Source: Myrica gale
Taxonomy: Eukaryota > Streptophyta > Magnoliopsida > Fagales > Myricaceae
Length of the DNA stretch: 64,000 nt
Assembly (NCBI GenBank): GCA_963930655.1
Contig: OZ005619.1
Coordinates: 19,925,752 to 19,989,751 of the forward strand
Direction of reading: 5' to 3'
The translations under genes and the position numbers were made by a program. Position 1 is the first letter of the stretch. Each line of letters starts with the position of its first letter. Below, one piece after another: positions 25,401-43,129 of the stretch. The notes under the pieces were generated by a model that was not told the origin of the DNA, did not search any database, and worked only from the letters and a program-made list of their open reading frames with translations.

Positions 25401-28400
25401 AAGACACACAAAACAATATCCACCTACACCATTTTTCTCAAAATCCACACCTGCGCAGCATATACAAAAGAAACTTCGAGTTAACATGATCATAGGCCTT
25501 CTGAATGTCCAACTTACACAACATTCCTGGCACTCCCGACCTCAACCTGGAATCAATGCACTCGTTGGCAATAAGAACCGAATCCAAAATCTGCCTACCT
25601 TTGACAAAAGCATTCTGCGTAGGAGAAATAATCTTCCCCAAAAGAGGCTTTAACCTGTTGGCCAAGATCTTTTACACACCCCCCACAAGGCTAATGGGGC
25701 GAAAATCCTTAAGCTCAACAGCCCCCGGCTTCTTGGGAATGAGGACAATAAAAGAGGAGTTAAAACTCCGCACAAATTTTCCTTCCCTAGCAAACTCATT
25801 AAACATCGACAAAACATCCTCCTTAATAACCTCCCAACAAGCTTGAAAGAAAGCAATAGAGAACCCGTCTGGACCCGAAGCTTTGTCACCATTAAGACTA
25901 TGCACCACCCTGGTCACCTCCTCCACCTCAAAAGGTCTTTCAATCCACTCCACCTCCTCCGCCGAAATGCAATCAAACTCTAGCCGATCCAATGAGGGAC
26001 GCCACTCAAACGGTTCCGAGTATAAGGAAGAATAGAACTCCACAATCGTCTCAGAAATCCCCGAAGGATCCTCCACCAATTCCCCCTCCACCATCAAGCT
26101 CGAGATCGAGTTGGCTCTCCTATTAAAATTCGCAACACTGTGAAAAAATTATGTACATCTATCTCTCTCCTTGAGCCAAAGGGCTCTAAACTTCTGCCTC
26201 CAACTAACTTCCTCCAAATCAATCATATTATTCAGCTCCCTGGAAATCTCCACCCTCCTTTCCAAACCCGCAGCATCAAGGCTACCCCCCTCATCTAAGC
26301 CATCCAAAGAGGCAAGCTCATTCAAAAGAGCCGATTTCTGAATGTTCAAATCTCCAAACACTTCCCGATTCCACACTTAAGATCCAATTTCAGCGCCTTT
26401 AACTTGGAGAAAAACACAAAACTGGGAGACCCCTTAAGTGATAACCCTACCACCACTCCTTAACCATGCCAACAAACTCATCCACTTTGAGCCACATGTT
26501 CTCAAAGCGGCAAGGCTTATTAAGGCCACCAAATATGCCGTTCTCCAACAAAATGATCCGACAACAAGCGGGGAAGTCTCCTCTGAATCAACTCCGGATA
26601 CAACGACTCCCATCTCGGACTAACGAGAAAACGGTCAATCCGAGACCAAGACTGATGGGATCTACAGTTAGACCAAGTGAAAGACCCACCTGTCAAAACA
26701 AGATCCACCAACTCCAACTCGGATAAAAAATCTGAAAACTCCGTCATGGCACTCCTAATACCCCCCTCCCGAACGCTCGTCGGGGAATCGAGTCACATTA
26801 AAATCACCACCAATGCACCAAGGAAGATTCCACCAACTATACACTCCAGCCAATTCATCCCACAAAAGCCTCCTACATCCATCTTCATTGGGACCATAGA
26901 CCCCTGAAAATAGCTACTGAACCCCACCATCAACATTCTTAAAAACCAGAGAGATGGAAAATACCACAACGCAAGACTCAATCAGCTCCATACATCGAGA
27001 ATCCCAAAGGCACAACACCCCTCCCGACGCACCATCAGCCTCCAAGCAACACCAACTCACATGAGGCCCACCCCAACTCACCAAGGCACTAGACACCACC
27101 GCAACTTTGGTCTCCTGAAGGCACACCAGATCAGCCTTCCACCCTCTCAACAAATTACCCAACCTTTTGCACTTCCCCTTATCGTTCAACCCCCTCACAT
27201 TCCAACTAATGATTCTAGACTTCATAAATAATTCACAAGCGCCCTCCCTACCTTCCTATTCCTCCTAGAACTAAAAGCACTTCCATCATCATAACAGAAC
27301 ATTCCAAAGATTTTAATTCTATAACCAACTTACCTCCAGATTTCCCCGAAGGCCTACTGCTCAACTCCTTCTCTTTTTCCAATGCTACAAAGAGTTCCAA
27401 CAAATCTTCCTCATGCCCATCACACGAAACCCCTACTAAATGTCTAAATGACGAGATCATCTCCAAAACCCAAAATGGAGTCGCACCCTCCTCACGAACT
27501 GAATTCGGGTAACCAATTTGCAGCGGCTCCACAGACTCCTCCGCTCTCCTACCTTCGAAACTGACTAACTCCCCTCCAGACATCACTCCCAAAGCCGAGC
27601 TTCCACCCATGCCACAAGATGGAGGGAAAAGATCCTGCTGCACAGGACCCGCTTACAGACATCACCCGGACCTGGAGAGCAACCAACCACATGCCTCTCA
27701 TCCAACCCAATCACCTCCTTCTCAACCAAGCTCACGTCGGAGCACACCAGAACCACCATCATCACACGTACCAGGCTGGCCCACCTCCGAAACTCCAGAA
27801 CAAATGCCCCCGACAGAGACAACCATGGTCGGCGACAACCCATAAGGTCCCAGGGCCTCCGCGGCCACAACAGCCTTCTCGGGAACCTCCTCGCCCATCT
27901 CCGGCGACAACCCAGTATTACCCGTGGCCGCCACGGCCTCAACAGCCCTCACTGGAACATCCGTCCCCATCGCCGACGCCAATCCACTAGATCCCAAGGC
28001 CTCCCCAGCCACCACTGGCTCCACGGAGGCAGTCTCCCCCTTCGCCGGCAAGGTCAGGTCCTCCACCGAAAATCCCGAGTCAGCTGCGGCGAGAATCTGC
28101 CCAACGACACCCAGCCCAGGCAACGATGGAGCAGACACAGGCCCCTTATCGCACACTGAAGCCCTATGGGGAGATGGATAAGAGACAATAGTGAGCCTAG
28201 GGCCCAAACCGCACCCCACACTCCTATCCAAATAGATAAATATGCAGCACACCACTATGGTTGCGGCAATTCTCTAATATATTTTCCCCTCTAATCGTGG
28301 TCGGGAAGTTAAGAGGCAAAATTGGCAACTGGGAAATGTAAATCCTTCCACTTATCATGATGTTGCACCTCAATATACTTGAAGCTACCTAATAGCTACC

Positions 28401-29531
28401 ACAACACGTCACACCAAGTAAAGATTTTTATACAGTAGATATATAAGCATTTTAGAAACCAAATAGATTAAAAAGTAGTGTACTGTCAGAAAACAGATTG
28501 AGCAGTTCTTCTATGAAAAGTCATGTCACTACCATTTCTTGGTCAAACACAATCAAAGGTCTGCCTCTTAACTCTTCCATCTGTATTTTATTACTTAGTT
28601 CTTTTTCTGAAACTGGTACTGTATGTTTCAGTCTCTAAAGAACGGGCCACATTTTTCATCCCCTATAGGCCATCAAGTTTTTCAATACTTAACAACATCC
28701 TTTCCACACCTGAGTCTTCGCTGGACATAGCTACTCATGCATAGTTCCCACCATCTCATCACCTATATGGACACATCCCTTCTATATCCACACATATTTA
28801 TGTTCCTCTCGTTCTTGAAAATCTAATATTCCATGCAGTCATCACAACTCATGGCCGACAACAATCAAATCACTGGGCCTAACATGGGCGCCAATTTCAA
28901 GACTCCCCACATATGCCTATTGCAATCAACGTACTCGAGCCATTGTGGACAGAAAGATTGCCTTTTTATTGACTAAATTCAACAAAGGGGAAAAAAGCTT
29001 CTGCCAAATTTACACCATAACTAGCAGCATTCCCTGACCGCATATATAAAAAAAAGACCCCCGAATCGTTAGACTCAACAGTATATACTCGCTCAAAAAT
29101 CTTTATATGTTGCAAGAAACACGTCTGCAATTGAGTAGATAAAGGTGACTCAGAAATGAAGATGATATCATATCAGATAAAAGCATCCAGAATACACAGA
29201 GAAGATGTTATAGAAAACCCACATCGTAAACATCGAAATTGAACCATTCCACCTCATCTCATCTAGATGCTTAGAAATTATAGAATTGCAAATCAACAAC
29301 ATTCCGAAAACAAAATACCAAAAGTTTCACCATTTTTTTCTCTACACATATTGGCGACCAAATAGACACGCAGGAGCCAGGACTATTTGGAAAAGTGTGA
29401 TAACAAGAAAAACATACAGGGTCGAGAACGTTGGGTTCTGGGCCATAATCAGCGGTTAAGAGAAAATAGGAAGCTGTGACAGTAGCAACCATGGTTGTTC
29501 TTCGCACCAACTTGTCTGTCCGAGAATTCAT
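22417..29531 (-). CDS. Small plant protein of unknown function, 62 aa, two exons
   Basis: Exon 1 (29531-29418) encodes [11 protein letters not shown], a hydrophobic stretch [14 protein letters not shown], then [13 protein letters not shown]. It stops at a consensus donor (CCT|gtatgt). Exon 2 (22491-22417) follows an acceptor (attacag) and encodes [20 protein letters not shown] plus KKPQ and TAG. The join is in phase 0 and gives 62 residues. Residues 12-28 could form one membrane helix or an amphipathic organelle-targeting segment. I have an impression, not a verified match, that this two-exon arrangement is conserved in other plants. The start is taken at 29531 because the upstream in-frame extension is low-complexity leader. 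The 6.9-kb intron contains a LINE in the same orientation. Confidence 0.72.
23027..23053. repeat. (GT)n(AT)n microsatellite
   Basis: A compound dinucleotide run, GT then AT, within the long intron of the 62-aa gene. Confidence 0.95.
23600..27225 (-). pseudogene. LINE ORF2 remnant: endonuclease, reverse transcriptase, zf-RVT
   Basis: From 27225 the translation opens with [15 protein letters not shown], the endonuclease start (LVCLQETK follows). [10 protein letters not shown] near 26650 is the end of that domain. Reverse-transcriptase blocks follow: [16 protein letters not shown] (about 25,880), [10 protein letters not shown] and FRPISLVGG (about 25,700), [11 protein letters not shown], and the catalytic FADD box at about 25175-25186. 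KYLGHPLG and the zinc-binding [19 protein letters not shown] (about 23,960) complete ORF2. Pieces lie in different frames with at least five breaks, so no intact polyprotein can be made. Confidence 0.92.
27248..28255 (-). pseudogene. LINE 5' region / ORF1-like remnant
   Basis: Upstream of ORF2 are two Ala/Val/Gly-rich, low-complexity open stretches (28255-27722 and 27643-27248) in different frames. The second ends in a Ser/Lys/Glu-rich segment ([17 protein letters not shown]), in the place where plant L1 elements have the ORF1 end and linker. No gag zinc knuckle was recognised. The assignment rests on position. Confidence 0.5.
28261..29417. other. Intron sequence between LINE and exon 1 of the 62-aa gene
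   Basis: No reading frame, RNA or repeat was recognised here; it appears to be plain intron. Confidence 0.5.
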
Positions 29532-29958
29532 GCTTTTTGCGCTCCCACGTTGCACATCAGAGACTAAGGCAGCGAGAGGAAGAGAGATGTTAACGTGGGG
29601 GAGAAAGGGGAGAGAGGGGTTTAGACGTGAGAGCAGAAGAAGGTTTTGGAAGGGCTCACGGTTTACCGTTTTGGAGGCGAAATACCACAAAGAACCTCAC
29701 ATTAATACCGCGTCTGATATATACTTTTGTACTTCAACAAATTCAATATTTGAAGATATTACGGGTATGTTTATTTATGGAAATGTGAGAGAATATTTTT
29801 AAAATTTTAAGAATTTTTTAAATTTTGAATATTTAAAAATTAAAAATTTTAAATATATTTATTTTATTAGAATTATTAGGGCAAACATGTCTGTAACTTC
29901 TAAGTTTTTGGTTGTAAATACCAATCTCGTTTGCCTACAGGAAAAAAAAACATTACAT

Positions 29959-30050
29959 TTAAAAGGAACAAAAAACTGGCATAGCCAAACCTCTCCTCAC
30001 CCCCCCCGTTTGATCGAGCGCCCTTCAAAGGTCCTTAGAAAAATCCGAAG
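29959..30050 (+). repeat. Upstream copy of a duplicated gene leader (direct repeat)
   Basis: About 92 bp that is nearly identical to 30951-31048, differing only in homopolymer lengths (A and C runs). The shared segment includes the words tggcatagccaaacctctcc, tttgatcgagcgcccttc and aaatccgaag. The downstream copy sits directly before the ATG at 31064. Confidence 0.9.
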
Positions 30051-30950
30051 TTACGTTTGTTTAGACTGAATATATTTTTATGTCGAATATTTTAAAAAAA
30101 ATGTGTTTTGTAGGGGCTGAAAAAAGAGTCAAAAGAAAATAGGATAAGCGGTTAAAGGAAAATAACCTCTATCAGGCTGAAAACAACTTACCCTTTGCAC
30201 AAGAGTAAGTTATTTTTCAGATGACTATATTTTCTCTATTTTATCTAACAAACACTATCTATTATTTTTTTCTCATATATATTCTCTTTACTAACAAAAT
30301 AAACTTAAATGATTTTTCATATGACTATTTTTTATCTATTCTATCACAAAATATGCTATCTACTATTTTTCTCTAACAAAACAACTTAAATTATTTTTCA
30401 GTTATCTATTTTTTCTCTATTCTCTATCAAAATGCTGAATATTAACTTATCATTATGAAAGTGGCTAGTTTTAGAAATTTTATGTTAGCCATTATTTTTA
30501 TTGTTATTCAGTATTTTTAATATCTTTATAGATAACAAAAATTTATTTTAGCGTTTCAGGTTGTAATTCGTATTTTATTGGACCTCATTTTATTATTTTT
30601 AATATCTCGCTATCATTTGAACTTTGATTCCACATTTTCGCATTTAGTTTGCTGAGATAAAGTTACAAGAAGGCTCTGATGACTCGAAGCTTTATAGATA
30701 GTTCTTCATTTGCTGATTAACAAATTTGTAAGAAATACACAACTTTCCCGATTTGAGCATTAGATAATTCAAATGGATAATTAGAGGAAGTATCTGTCTA
30801 GATCCTTATAATATGATTGTTATTCTGAATCTATATGTTTATTTTCAAGAAATTAGCCAAACACTAAAATTTATTTTATTTTCCCTGTAAATATTTTCAA
30901 CTGCAAATATTTTTTTATTTCCCTCATTTTACGCCGAAACAAACGCAGCC
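30051..30950. mobile_element. AT-rich 900-bp insert between the leader repeats, hAT-like ends
   Basis: The insert begins ttacgtttgttta and ends gaaacaaacgcagcc. The inner words gtttgttt and aaacaaac form a short imperfect inverted repeat, like non-autonomous hAT elements. The interior is AT-rich without coding sequence. It includes a locally repeated motif (tatttttcagatgactat-like) at about 30215, 30315 and 30400. No 8-bp target duplication was found, so the class is tentative. Confidence 0.4.
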
Positions 30951-31048
30951 TTAAAAGGAACAAAAAAAAAACTGGCATAGCCAAACCTCTCCTCACCCCC
31001 CCTCCGTTTGATCGAGCGCCCTTCAAAGGTCCTTAGAAAAATCCGAAG
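30951..31048 (+). repeat. Downstream copy of duplicated leader, 5' of the 206-aa gene
   Basis: Partner of 29959-30050. It ends 15 bp before the ATG at 31064, so it is probably transcribed as 5' untranslated region. Confidence 0.9.
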
Positions 31049-31063
31049 CCAGATTAGGCATCC

Positions 31064-33017
31064 ATGGAAGAACCTGTGCAGACCCAGACCACACCAACCC
31101 AACCCTCAAACCCTCCAACAATTGCCCAGTGTCCCCCTCCACGACCTCGTGCTCCCATTCCTTCCCTTCCTCCTAAGAACAAGAAGAGACCGCTTGACGC
31201 TGGCTTTCATACCCGAAACCCCAAGTACTCAAAAATACGTGCTGTGGTTAGAGAGCTTCGTCCTCATTTTTTGGAGGTACCACTCGGGCCAGTAGCTAAA
31301 GGGACGACACATTAGTCGAAGCTTCTTGTAGTTCTTGAGATGTTCTGTGATTTCATTTCTGGGTTTGTTTTGTGATGCATGTTTATATAGTATTTGCCCC
31401 CCTTTTATGGTTATCTATTGGCACTAATGGGTTTTTCTAGAGATTTCTATTGATATCATTTTTGGCTTCTTTTATCGTCTCATATTTGAATATGTGATTG
31501 TCGGGAGAACTCTTAATTCGAAGTTTCCGTTTGCCTTGAAATGTAGTCCATCTTCTCCGATATGCATTTGAAGAGAATCTCAATCTCGTGTTATGCTATA
31601 TCAGACGGGTGGATCTATTTTGATAAAAATCTTGGTTTTAGCCATTGCTCTTTGAGAAACACTTCTACTTCGGCTGGCCCTATTAGTAGCCTTTGGATTC
31701 AAACCAGTTTCATACCTCTTAGATATATGATCCAGTTTACTTGGACAATATCACGATGAGCATTCATCATCAAATGGATTTAAACTTTGGATATTTGTTG
31801 TGGGGGTAGACCCCGTTTTCGTGAGAAGGTAGAACATTGGAAGTTAACCACTTCTTTGCATGCTAGTTTTTTTATGGGCCTCGATTTTCTTTGTTTCTTT
31901 GGTATCTTGAAGGTTCTCCGTGCGCCTGACTTTCGGAATTGCAAGGCAGCTCTTGAAATACGAGAAAGTAAGCTTATCAAAGTACCCTTTTAGTTTTTCA
32001 GACTGGTAAATAGAATCATCTTTGTATCAGTCAAATCTGGCTACCCAATGGCTAACTCTTCATGTAAACAACAACAGCTGTCTAGTTTGTGTGCCAGTTT
32101 CAATCTTGTGACTGTCACAATATTAGTGTTTGTTATGTAATAATTTTGTTTTATCCATTTTCCAAGTGGTTATGGCACATTATTCTTTATATTCTCATTG
32201 CACATTAGATATATAATTGAAAATATTGATCTACTTTGGATTGGCTGAAGATCTTGCCATTCAAGTTGGTTTGGCTGATTTGTAACTTTTAGATTTGTCA
32301 CAAGCTTACGAAGTGCATTGTCTCTCAACCTTTTTGCCTAATCTCATGCAACCTGATCCTTGAGCTCGTGATTTGACTGTTGTCACCCCTTAATTCTTTT
32401 TATGCTGTTGTGCACATTGAGATGGATTTACATCTGTAATGCGGAGCCATTTATCTTGTTCATGACTGAAAAGTGGATTCTAAAAGAATGATACTGTGTG
32501 CTGAGTCTAACCGTTTCTTTCCAGCCATTATTGGATCCAAGGTTCCCGGTGATAGGAAAAAATCGACGAATGTTTCCTGTTATTACGTATATGACCAAAA
32601 AGAAGGAATATGCTTGTGTTACTTCATGATATGTTTTAGTGACTTTGAAACCTGCAACCTGCAGAGATGAACCTTCTGATGGTACTGTACAAAGAGATCA
32701 CAGCAGAAACAGTTTCCATAAGTAAGAGTAAGAACGTACCAGCAAGCCAGCATTTTTTAGGTGAAAAGCAGATTGGTCCAAAGCCACAAGAGCAGCCCCA
32801 GGATCAACAAGACAAGATACCTTCAAAACTATCTGAGAATAAGTTCCACTCAGGTATTGCCTCTGAGAAGCAGGGCGCTGAAGATGGTCAAATTCAGGGG
32901 ACCTATGTTGTTGGAGGATCAGCTTTCGGCTGGAATTTCATCACTTATTTGGGCAACGAATCAGTCTATTATGGAGTCACCAAAGAATCATTTCGAACAA
33001 GTAATCCATTGAAGTAG
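31064..33017 (+). CDS. Plant protein of unknown function, 206 aa
   Basis: Three exons, 31064-31276, 31913-31967 and 32665-33017, join in phase with GT-AG sites. The product begins MEEPVQTQTTPTQPSNPPTI, then a Pro-rich stretch (PPPRPRAPIPSLPPKNKKRP) with a basic cluster that could be a nuclear signal. A conserved-looking core follows: SKIRAVVRELRPHFLEVLRA and NCKAALEIREKMNLLMVLYK, likely helical. The C-terminal third has a Gln-rich linker and ends with an aromatic motif, GTYVVGGSAFGWNFITY, then YYGVTKESFR. No enzyme motif or membrane segment is visible. I do not recognise the family. The ATG at 31064 has a purine at -3 only weakly, but it is the first in frame. Confidence 0.8.
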
Positions 33018-33757
33018 TATGTTTGTGTTCCTTTGGGCGAATATTCTTGGCCTTTTTTTTCCTTTTCTTTTTGTCTGAGCTCTTTTTGGGATCGAGTCTC
33101 TGTGGCTCCCTTTGTACTGATGTATTCAACAATGACTTCTTAGCAAAAAAAAGACTTCTGCTGATCCCGTTGACAACTAAATATATATTTGCAGTCATGG
33201 CAACAACACTATTATGCTCATTGCTATTTATAGATACTGCCGTGATAAATCCTTTACTTTTTTGGGGATTGAGTCTCTTAAATCGGAGTAGTTACAGCAA
33301 GGAATAATAGGGCATCCCTGGTCAGAAAGCAAACAGTAGAATCCCTTCATGTCCTTTCCAAAAAGCTCTACCACCAGAAGGCATTGTGTATGCAAACTGA
33401 GACCAAAGCTGAAGACCAACAACCGGGTATTACTACCAAGCACACTAATTTCCAAATTTAGTTCTTTTTGTTTGCGTGGAAAACGATAGACTGAGGCGCC
33501 AGGTCATACTTGTGGCCCATGACAAACCTTTTGCTTGAGGCCGTTCCTATTTGAGCACCAAGTACGTTGTTAAGTTCCAAAAGATCATATGATTTGGGGA
33601 AAGAGTCATGGATGATCTCAGGTTTTACAGGTTTAAAATGATCAATTTTGGGTAACAAAAAAGGCAGTGAGATCTCGTCTTTGCTTTTTCTCTGTAGACC
33701 GAAGCACTGTTAGAGTGAGTTCGTAATATATATTTAAAAAACTCTACAACATCCAAG
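33018..33757. other. 3' region of the 206-aa gene and spacer
   Basis: Probable 3' untranslated sequence for the first 200 bases or so. No other gene is recognised up to the tRNA. Confidence 0.45.
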
Positions 33758-33829
33758 GGTCCATAGCTCAGTGGTAGAGCATTTGACTGCAGATCAAGAG
33801 GTCACCGGTTCGAACCCGGTTGGGCCCTC
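33758..33829 (+). tRNA. tRNA-Cys (GCA)
   Basis: A 72-nt cloverleaf: acceptor GGGTCCA with TGGGCCC, discriminator T, A box TAGCTCAGTGG, anticodon stem TTTGA/TCAAG with loop CTGCAGA (anticodon GCA), and B box GGTTCGAACCC. A T-rich Pol III terminator follows at about 33839. Confidence 0.97.
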
Positions 33830-34468
33830 TTTGGAACCTTTTTTTTTAAAAAAAAAATTCACTCCGTGCGCTTCTGGTGGAAAGATCCTTCAAGCAAACT
33901 TAAATTGGACGCTGATACAACAGCCACTGGGGAAAACTGAATCCTAATCGCAGTACATTGTTACACGAGACAGACAAGATTTGAGGATTTGAGGATCAAG
34001 AATAGCCATTCCGTGAATTCCTAGGACTCCACCTAAGGCAATTGATCTAAAAGGACAGACCATAGATACAAAAACCATGAAAAGCAGCACTGCCACCAAG
34101 AATCAGTTTAAATCTAGAGACTTTTTACAAAAGAAGAAAAATCTCTTCCCACTGGTTTTGCAGATTTTCTTTTCTCATGTTCCAATGGAAGGAGATGCAA
34201 AAAGCACACTCAAAGACACTGACTAGAAAAACAAGAAACTTCCCAGTCCACAGATGAAAAATGCAAAACCCACACCCGTCCAAATATTGTTTTGTCTGAA
34301 AATTTTCCATCAATGACACCCTCAGAGCACGCACTTGAACATCTGTGGCTGCCCTAGGGATCAGTGTCCTGCTTGGAAGTGAAAACATGGGAATCATCAA
34401 TAATGGAAATCTTCATACGTGGACCAAAAAGATCAGGAGAGAGAGAACCACAATCTCCACTTCGCTTT

Positions 34469-40300
<5,832 letters not shown>

Positions 40301-42220
40301 CTTCCAAAAATCAAAGGTTAATTGGTAAAAACCTTCAAAATGATATACCAACTATCTGTAAAATGAAACTGACTGTTGCACATCCAAGCCACCCAGCCTC
40401 ACAGACAATAACTCCACCTTATTGTACATAAAACAGAGTATAGCAAGTCAGGGTTTTGAAATCTTCTTGACTGGTTGATAAGCCCAATACGACAAATTGG
40501 AAGGGTAAATTTCCACTCAAATTCCTCAGCACCACAATGCCTGGAAATAAATTTAATAGCTCTCCATAAGTGAATGGAAATGCCAAGTTATTGTAAATTG
40601 CTCTCTCGATATACCCCTAGCAATTAGATTGTACTTGAGTGTTCTCAAACTGTTTTTAAGCAACTTATCGAATAGAAAACTCAACTTTAAAAAATAAATA
40701 AATAATGCTGCAAGCGATTTCTTTGAATCAATGAGCAGTTTACTTGGGAATTTTCTGGTGGCCTTAGCAACCATAAAACTAAATCAAGTAACAATGCTCC
40801 AGCTAAAGTGAAAATGTACCTTTCTCATTTCAGTAATCAGCTTTTTCATTTTTCCTTTGCTTTTCTGCAAAGTAGTTAAACGCTAACCAAAACAGTAGGT
40901 TCAACTTCAAGTCTTTGTTGTTATTGTTATTATAGATAGCTAAATACAAATAAATCAGTCATAGCTTTCCACCCCGATGCCCAAGAGAATTTTGCTTTTA
41001 TTGAGCGGGATTATTTCCTATCAAAGCTTCTTTCCTTACCAAGTCAACCCAGTAAGACTGAGGCCGCAAAAACTTCACGACCCAGATTTCAAAACCAAAA
41101 ACCCAGTAAGCCTCGACCTCCTCCAATGGCCCGAGACGAGCTCCTTGTCCAATTGCCTTAAGCGAGAAGCCTTGTCAATCTTCAGTTCTATCCGATCAAA
41201 TCAAACATATCATGCCCCTTTTTCTAAATCATATCACCGGCTTTACCAGATCCACATTTCCACTTCAAAACCTCGTTATAGCAGAGATCAAACCGTCCCC
41301 CTCCTATATCTCTCCCAAACACAGAAGTCCGAGATTTTCCAAAACCCAATGATTCTTCAACTCCGTTCAACAAAATCAACTACTCAAAACAAAGAATTTT
41401 CATAAACCAATGGACAAATAGGTAGACCCGGAATCAGAAAACACGGTGGTTGAAAAACTCAAAGCTTGAAATATGGGTAGTTCAATAAGAAGAAGAAGCT
41501 GATGTTTGAATTTTCTATATTCAACAGCTCGCTTTTTTTTCCTTTCCTTCTCGGTTGGTAGTTGATTCAAATAAACCAATAGTTGCCTAGAAAAATAAAA
41601 ATTAAACCAATAGTTGCCGTTGCCGACATGTCACGAACACTAATGAAAGTCAAGAAAGCTGCATGCAATTTAAAACAACAAAATAGTTGACTGAAACTTT
41701 GATTGCATTACAACCATAAAAGACATTTGAGGAAGTTCCTTAAAATTACCTACTTCAAAAATTAATTTGCGTTTTCTTTAATTTGCGCCGCTAATATTTT
41801 GGATTTTATAAGATTTTGGGGGGCCAACGGCCCAACGGCAAGCGATAGTCGGACCTCTTTAATCATTTCCATCACTACCGGCGTAATCATTTCCAGTGAC
41901 TTTAATCAGACAGAAGTTGAAGAAGCGAAGCGGTTTTACTTCTCTGCTTGATCTCAGAGAGTTGCAAATAATACTAAATGGGGATTAGGAACAAACCGGA
42001 TCAATACTCTAAAATCTTAGCATTAGAATAGAAATAGATATTTGACTTTATATCATTTAATATTAGATGTACATGTCTATATAAATTTTTAGGCAGTACA
42101 GGTCTATAATGAGGTTCACTTATTTATCAGGAAATTCGGATAAAAAATTACATAACATCTCAATCCAGACCAAACTCAAGCCTGTGGTCCAAACTTGTGC
42201 CTTTATATTAATTTCATAAT
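40301..42220. other. BSK leader and upstream spacer
   Basis: Upstream of the BSK start. Transcribed leader, possibly with an intron, may extend toward about 41,500. Short open frames here have no recognisable family. Beyond 41,600 the sequence is AT-rich spacer. Confidence 0.45.
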
Positions 42221-42224
42221 GTTA

Positions 42225-42550
42225 GATACGTTGGGGAAAGCGGCACGAAAATTCAAATAAAAGAATACTAAGAATTTATGTGGTTCGGTCTCAATCCGGC
42301 TTACGTCCCCTCCAGAGCAATTTTATTAAAAACGCTTAAGAAAATCATTCTACCCGCCCAATACAATAGTCACATTACGCTCTCTCTTTTTTCTATCTCT
42401 GCTCAATACTCACATGTCTTTTCTCCTATAACATAAACATCTATTTATAGGAAAATATACAAAGATAACCTCTAAGTGAAAACCTTAAACTTGGAGTGGG
42501 GAGGAAGTAAACTTTCTTTCCAAATCTAATTCTATTCCAAGTCAACCTTA
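42225..42550. repeat. Possible solo-LTR or LTR fragment
   Basis: Contains taagaatttatgtggttcgg, close to the ttaagtggttcggtcc motif of the TRIM LTR above, and a TATA-like stretch (ctatttatagg) at about 42449. This combination is common in plant LTRs. No partner repeat or clear ends were found. Confidence 0.35.
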
Positions 42551-42626
42551 TATAGGTGTGGACACCAACAAGATATTTAGTTTGGAAAATACAATTATTT
42601 TGAGTTATCAAAAATAAATAAATTAG

Positions 42627-43008
42627 GGGTTAAATGCATGTCATGCCCCTGTGGTATACGGTAATAACAAATATGCCCCTGAGGTAAACAAAGTTTTTTT
42701 TCATACACCTAAGGTAAACATTCAGGAGCAAATATGTCCTTCCGTTATGTGCCGTTTGAAACACTAACGGTAAATGCTGACGTGTCAAAATTAGACATGT
42801 CAGCACCAATCAAAATGAGACACGTGACATTTTCGACGTGTATAATTTTGACACGTCAGCATTTACCGTTAGTGTTTCAAACGGCACATAACGGAAGAAC
42901 ATATTTGCTCCTGAATGTTTACCTCAGGGGTATGAAAATGACTTTATTTACCTCAGGGGCATATTTGCTATTACCGCATACCACAGGGGCATGACATGCA
43001 TTTAACCC
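42627..43008. mobile_element. Foldback MITE with ~160-bp inverted arms (Mutator-like)
   Basis: The 382-bp unit begins gggttaaatgcatgtcatgc and ends in its inverse, gcatgacatgcatttaaccc. Complementarity continues through the words atatgcccctgaggtaaaca and ccgtttgaaacactaacgg, leaving a loop of under 80 bp. Flanks aataaatta and aataaatag are similar but not an exact 9-bp duplication. There is no coding capacity. Confidence 0.82.
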
Positions 43009-43129
43009 AATAAATAGTAATGAAGCTTTCACAATTTCAATTCCCAAACAAAATGTTTATTGCATTACTAAGATTTTTCTTCTCATTCTTCTGGTTTGAT
43101 TCGGTTCCCTTTCATTTGGAATCTGGGTT

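Larger units (their letters stand above)
23533..28260 (-). mobile_element. Degenerate L1-type LINE retrotransposon
   Basis: Minus-strand element with a poly(A) tail (plus-strand T run 23533-23546) and, reading 5' to 3', an ORF1-like region, an apurinic/apyrimidinic endonuclease domain, reverse transcriptase, and a C-terminal zinc-binding region. This is the order of plant L1 LINEs. Several frameshifts and stops break ORF2, so it is inactive. It lies in the long intron of the 62-aa gene on the same strand. The 5' end near 28260 is approximate and no clear target duplication was found. Confidence 0.9.

Noticed and set aside
24357-26907. Plus-strand open frames across the LINE (e.g. 24357-24653, 25142-25489)
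   Set aside because: Antisense shadows of the minus-strand reverse transcriptase; Pro/Thr/His-rich with no family.
29532-29690. N-terminal extension of the 62-aa protein to an ATG at 29690
   Set aside because: The extension has leader-like Leu/Ser/Pro composition, and the ATG at 29531 fits the compact protein. It remains possible but is unsupported.
40977-41405. 142-codon plus-strand open frame upstream of BSK
   Set aside because: It lies where the BSK leader is expected on the other strand, with no recognisable motif and no splice partners.
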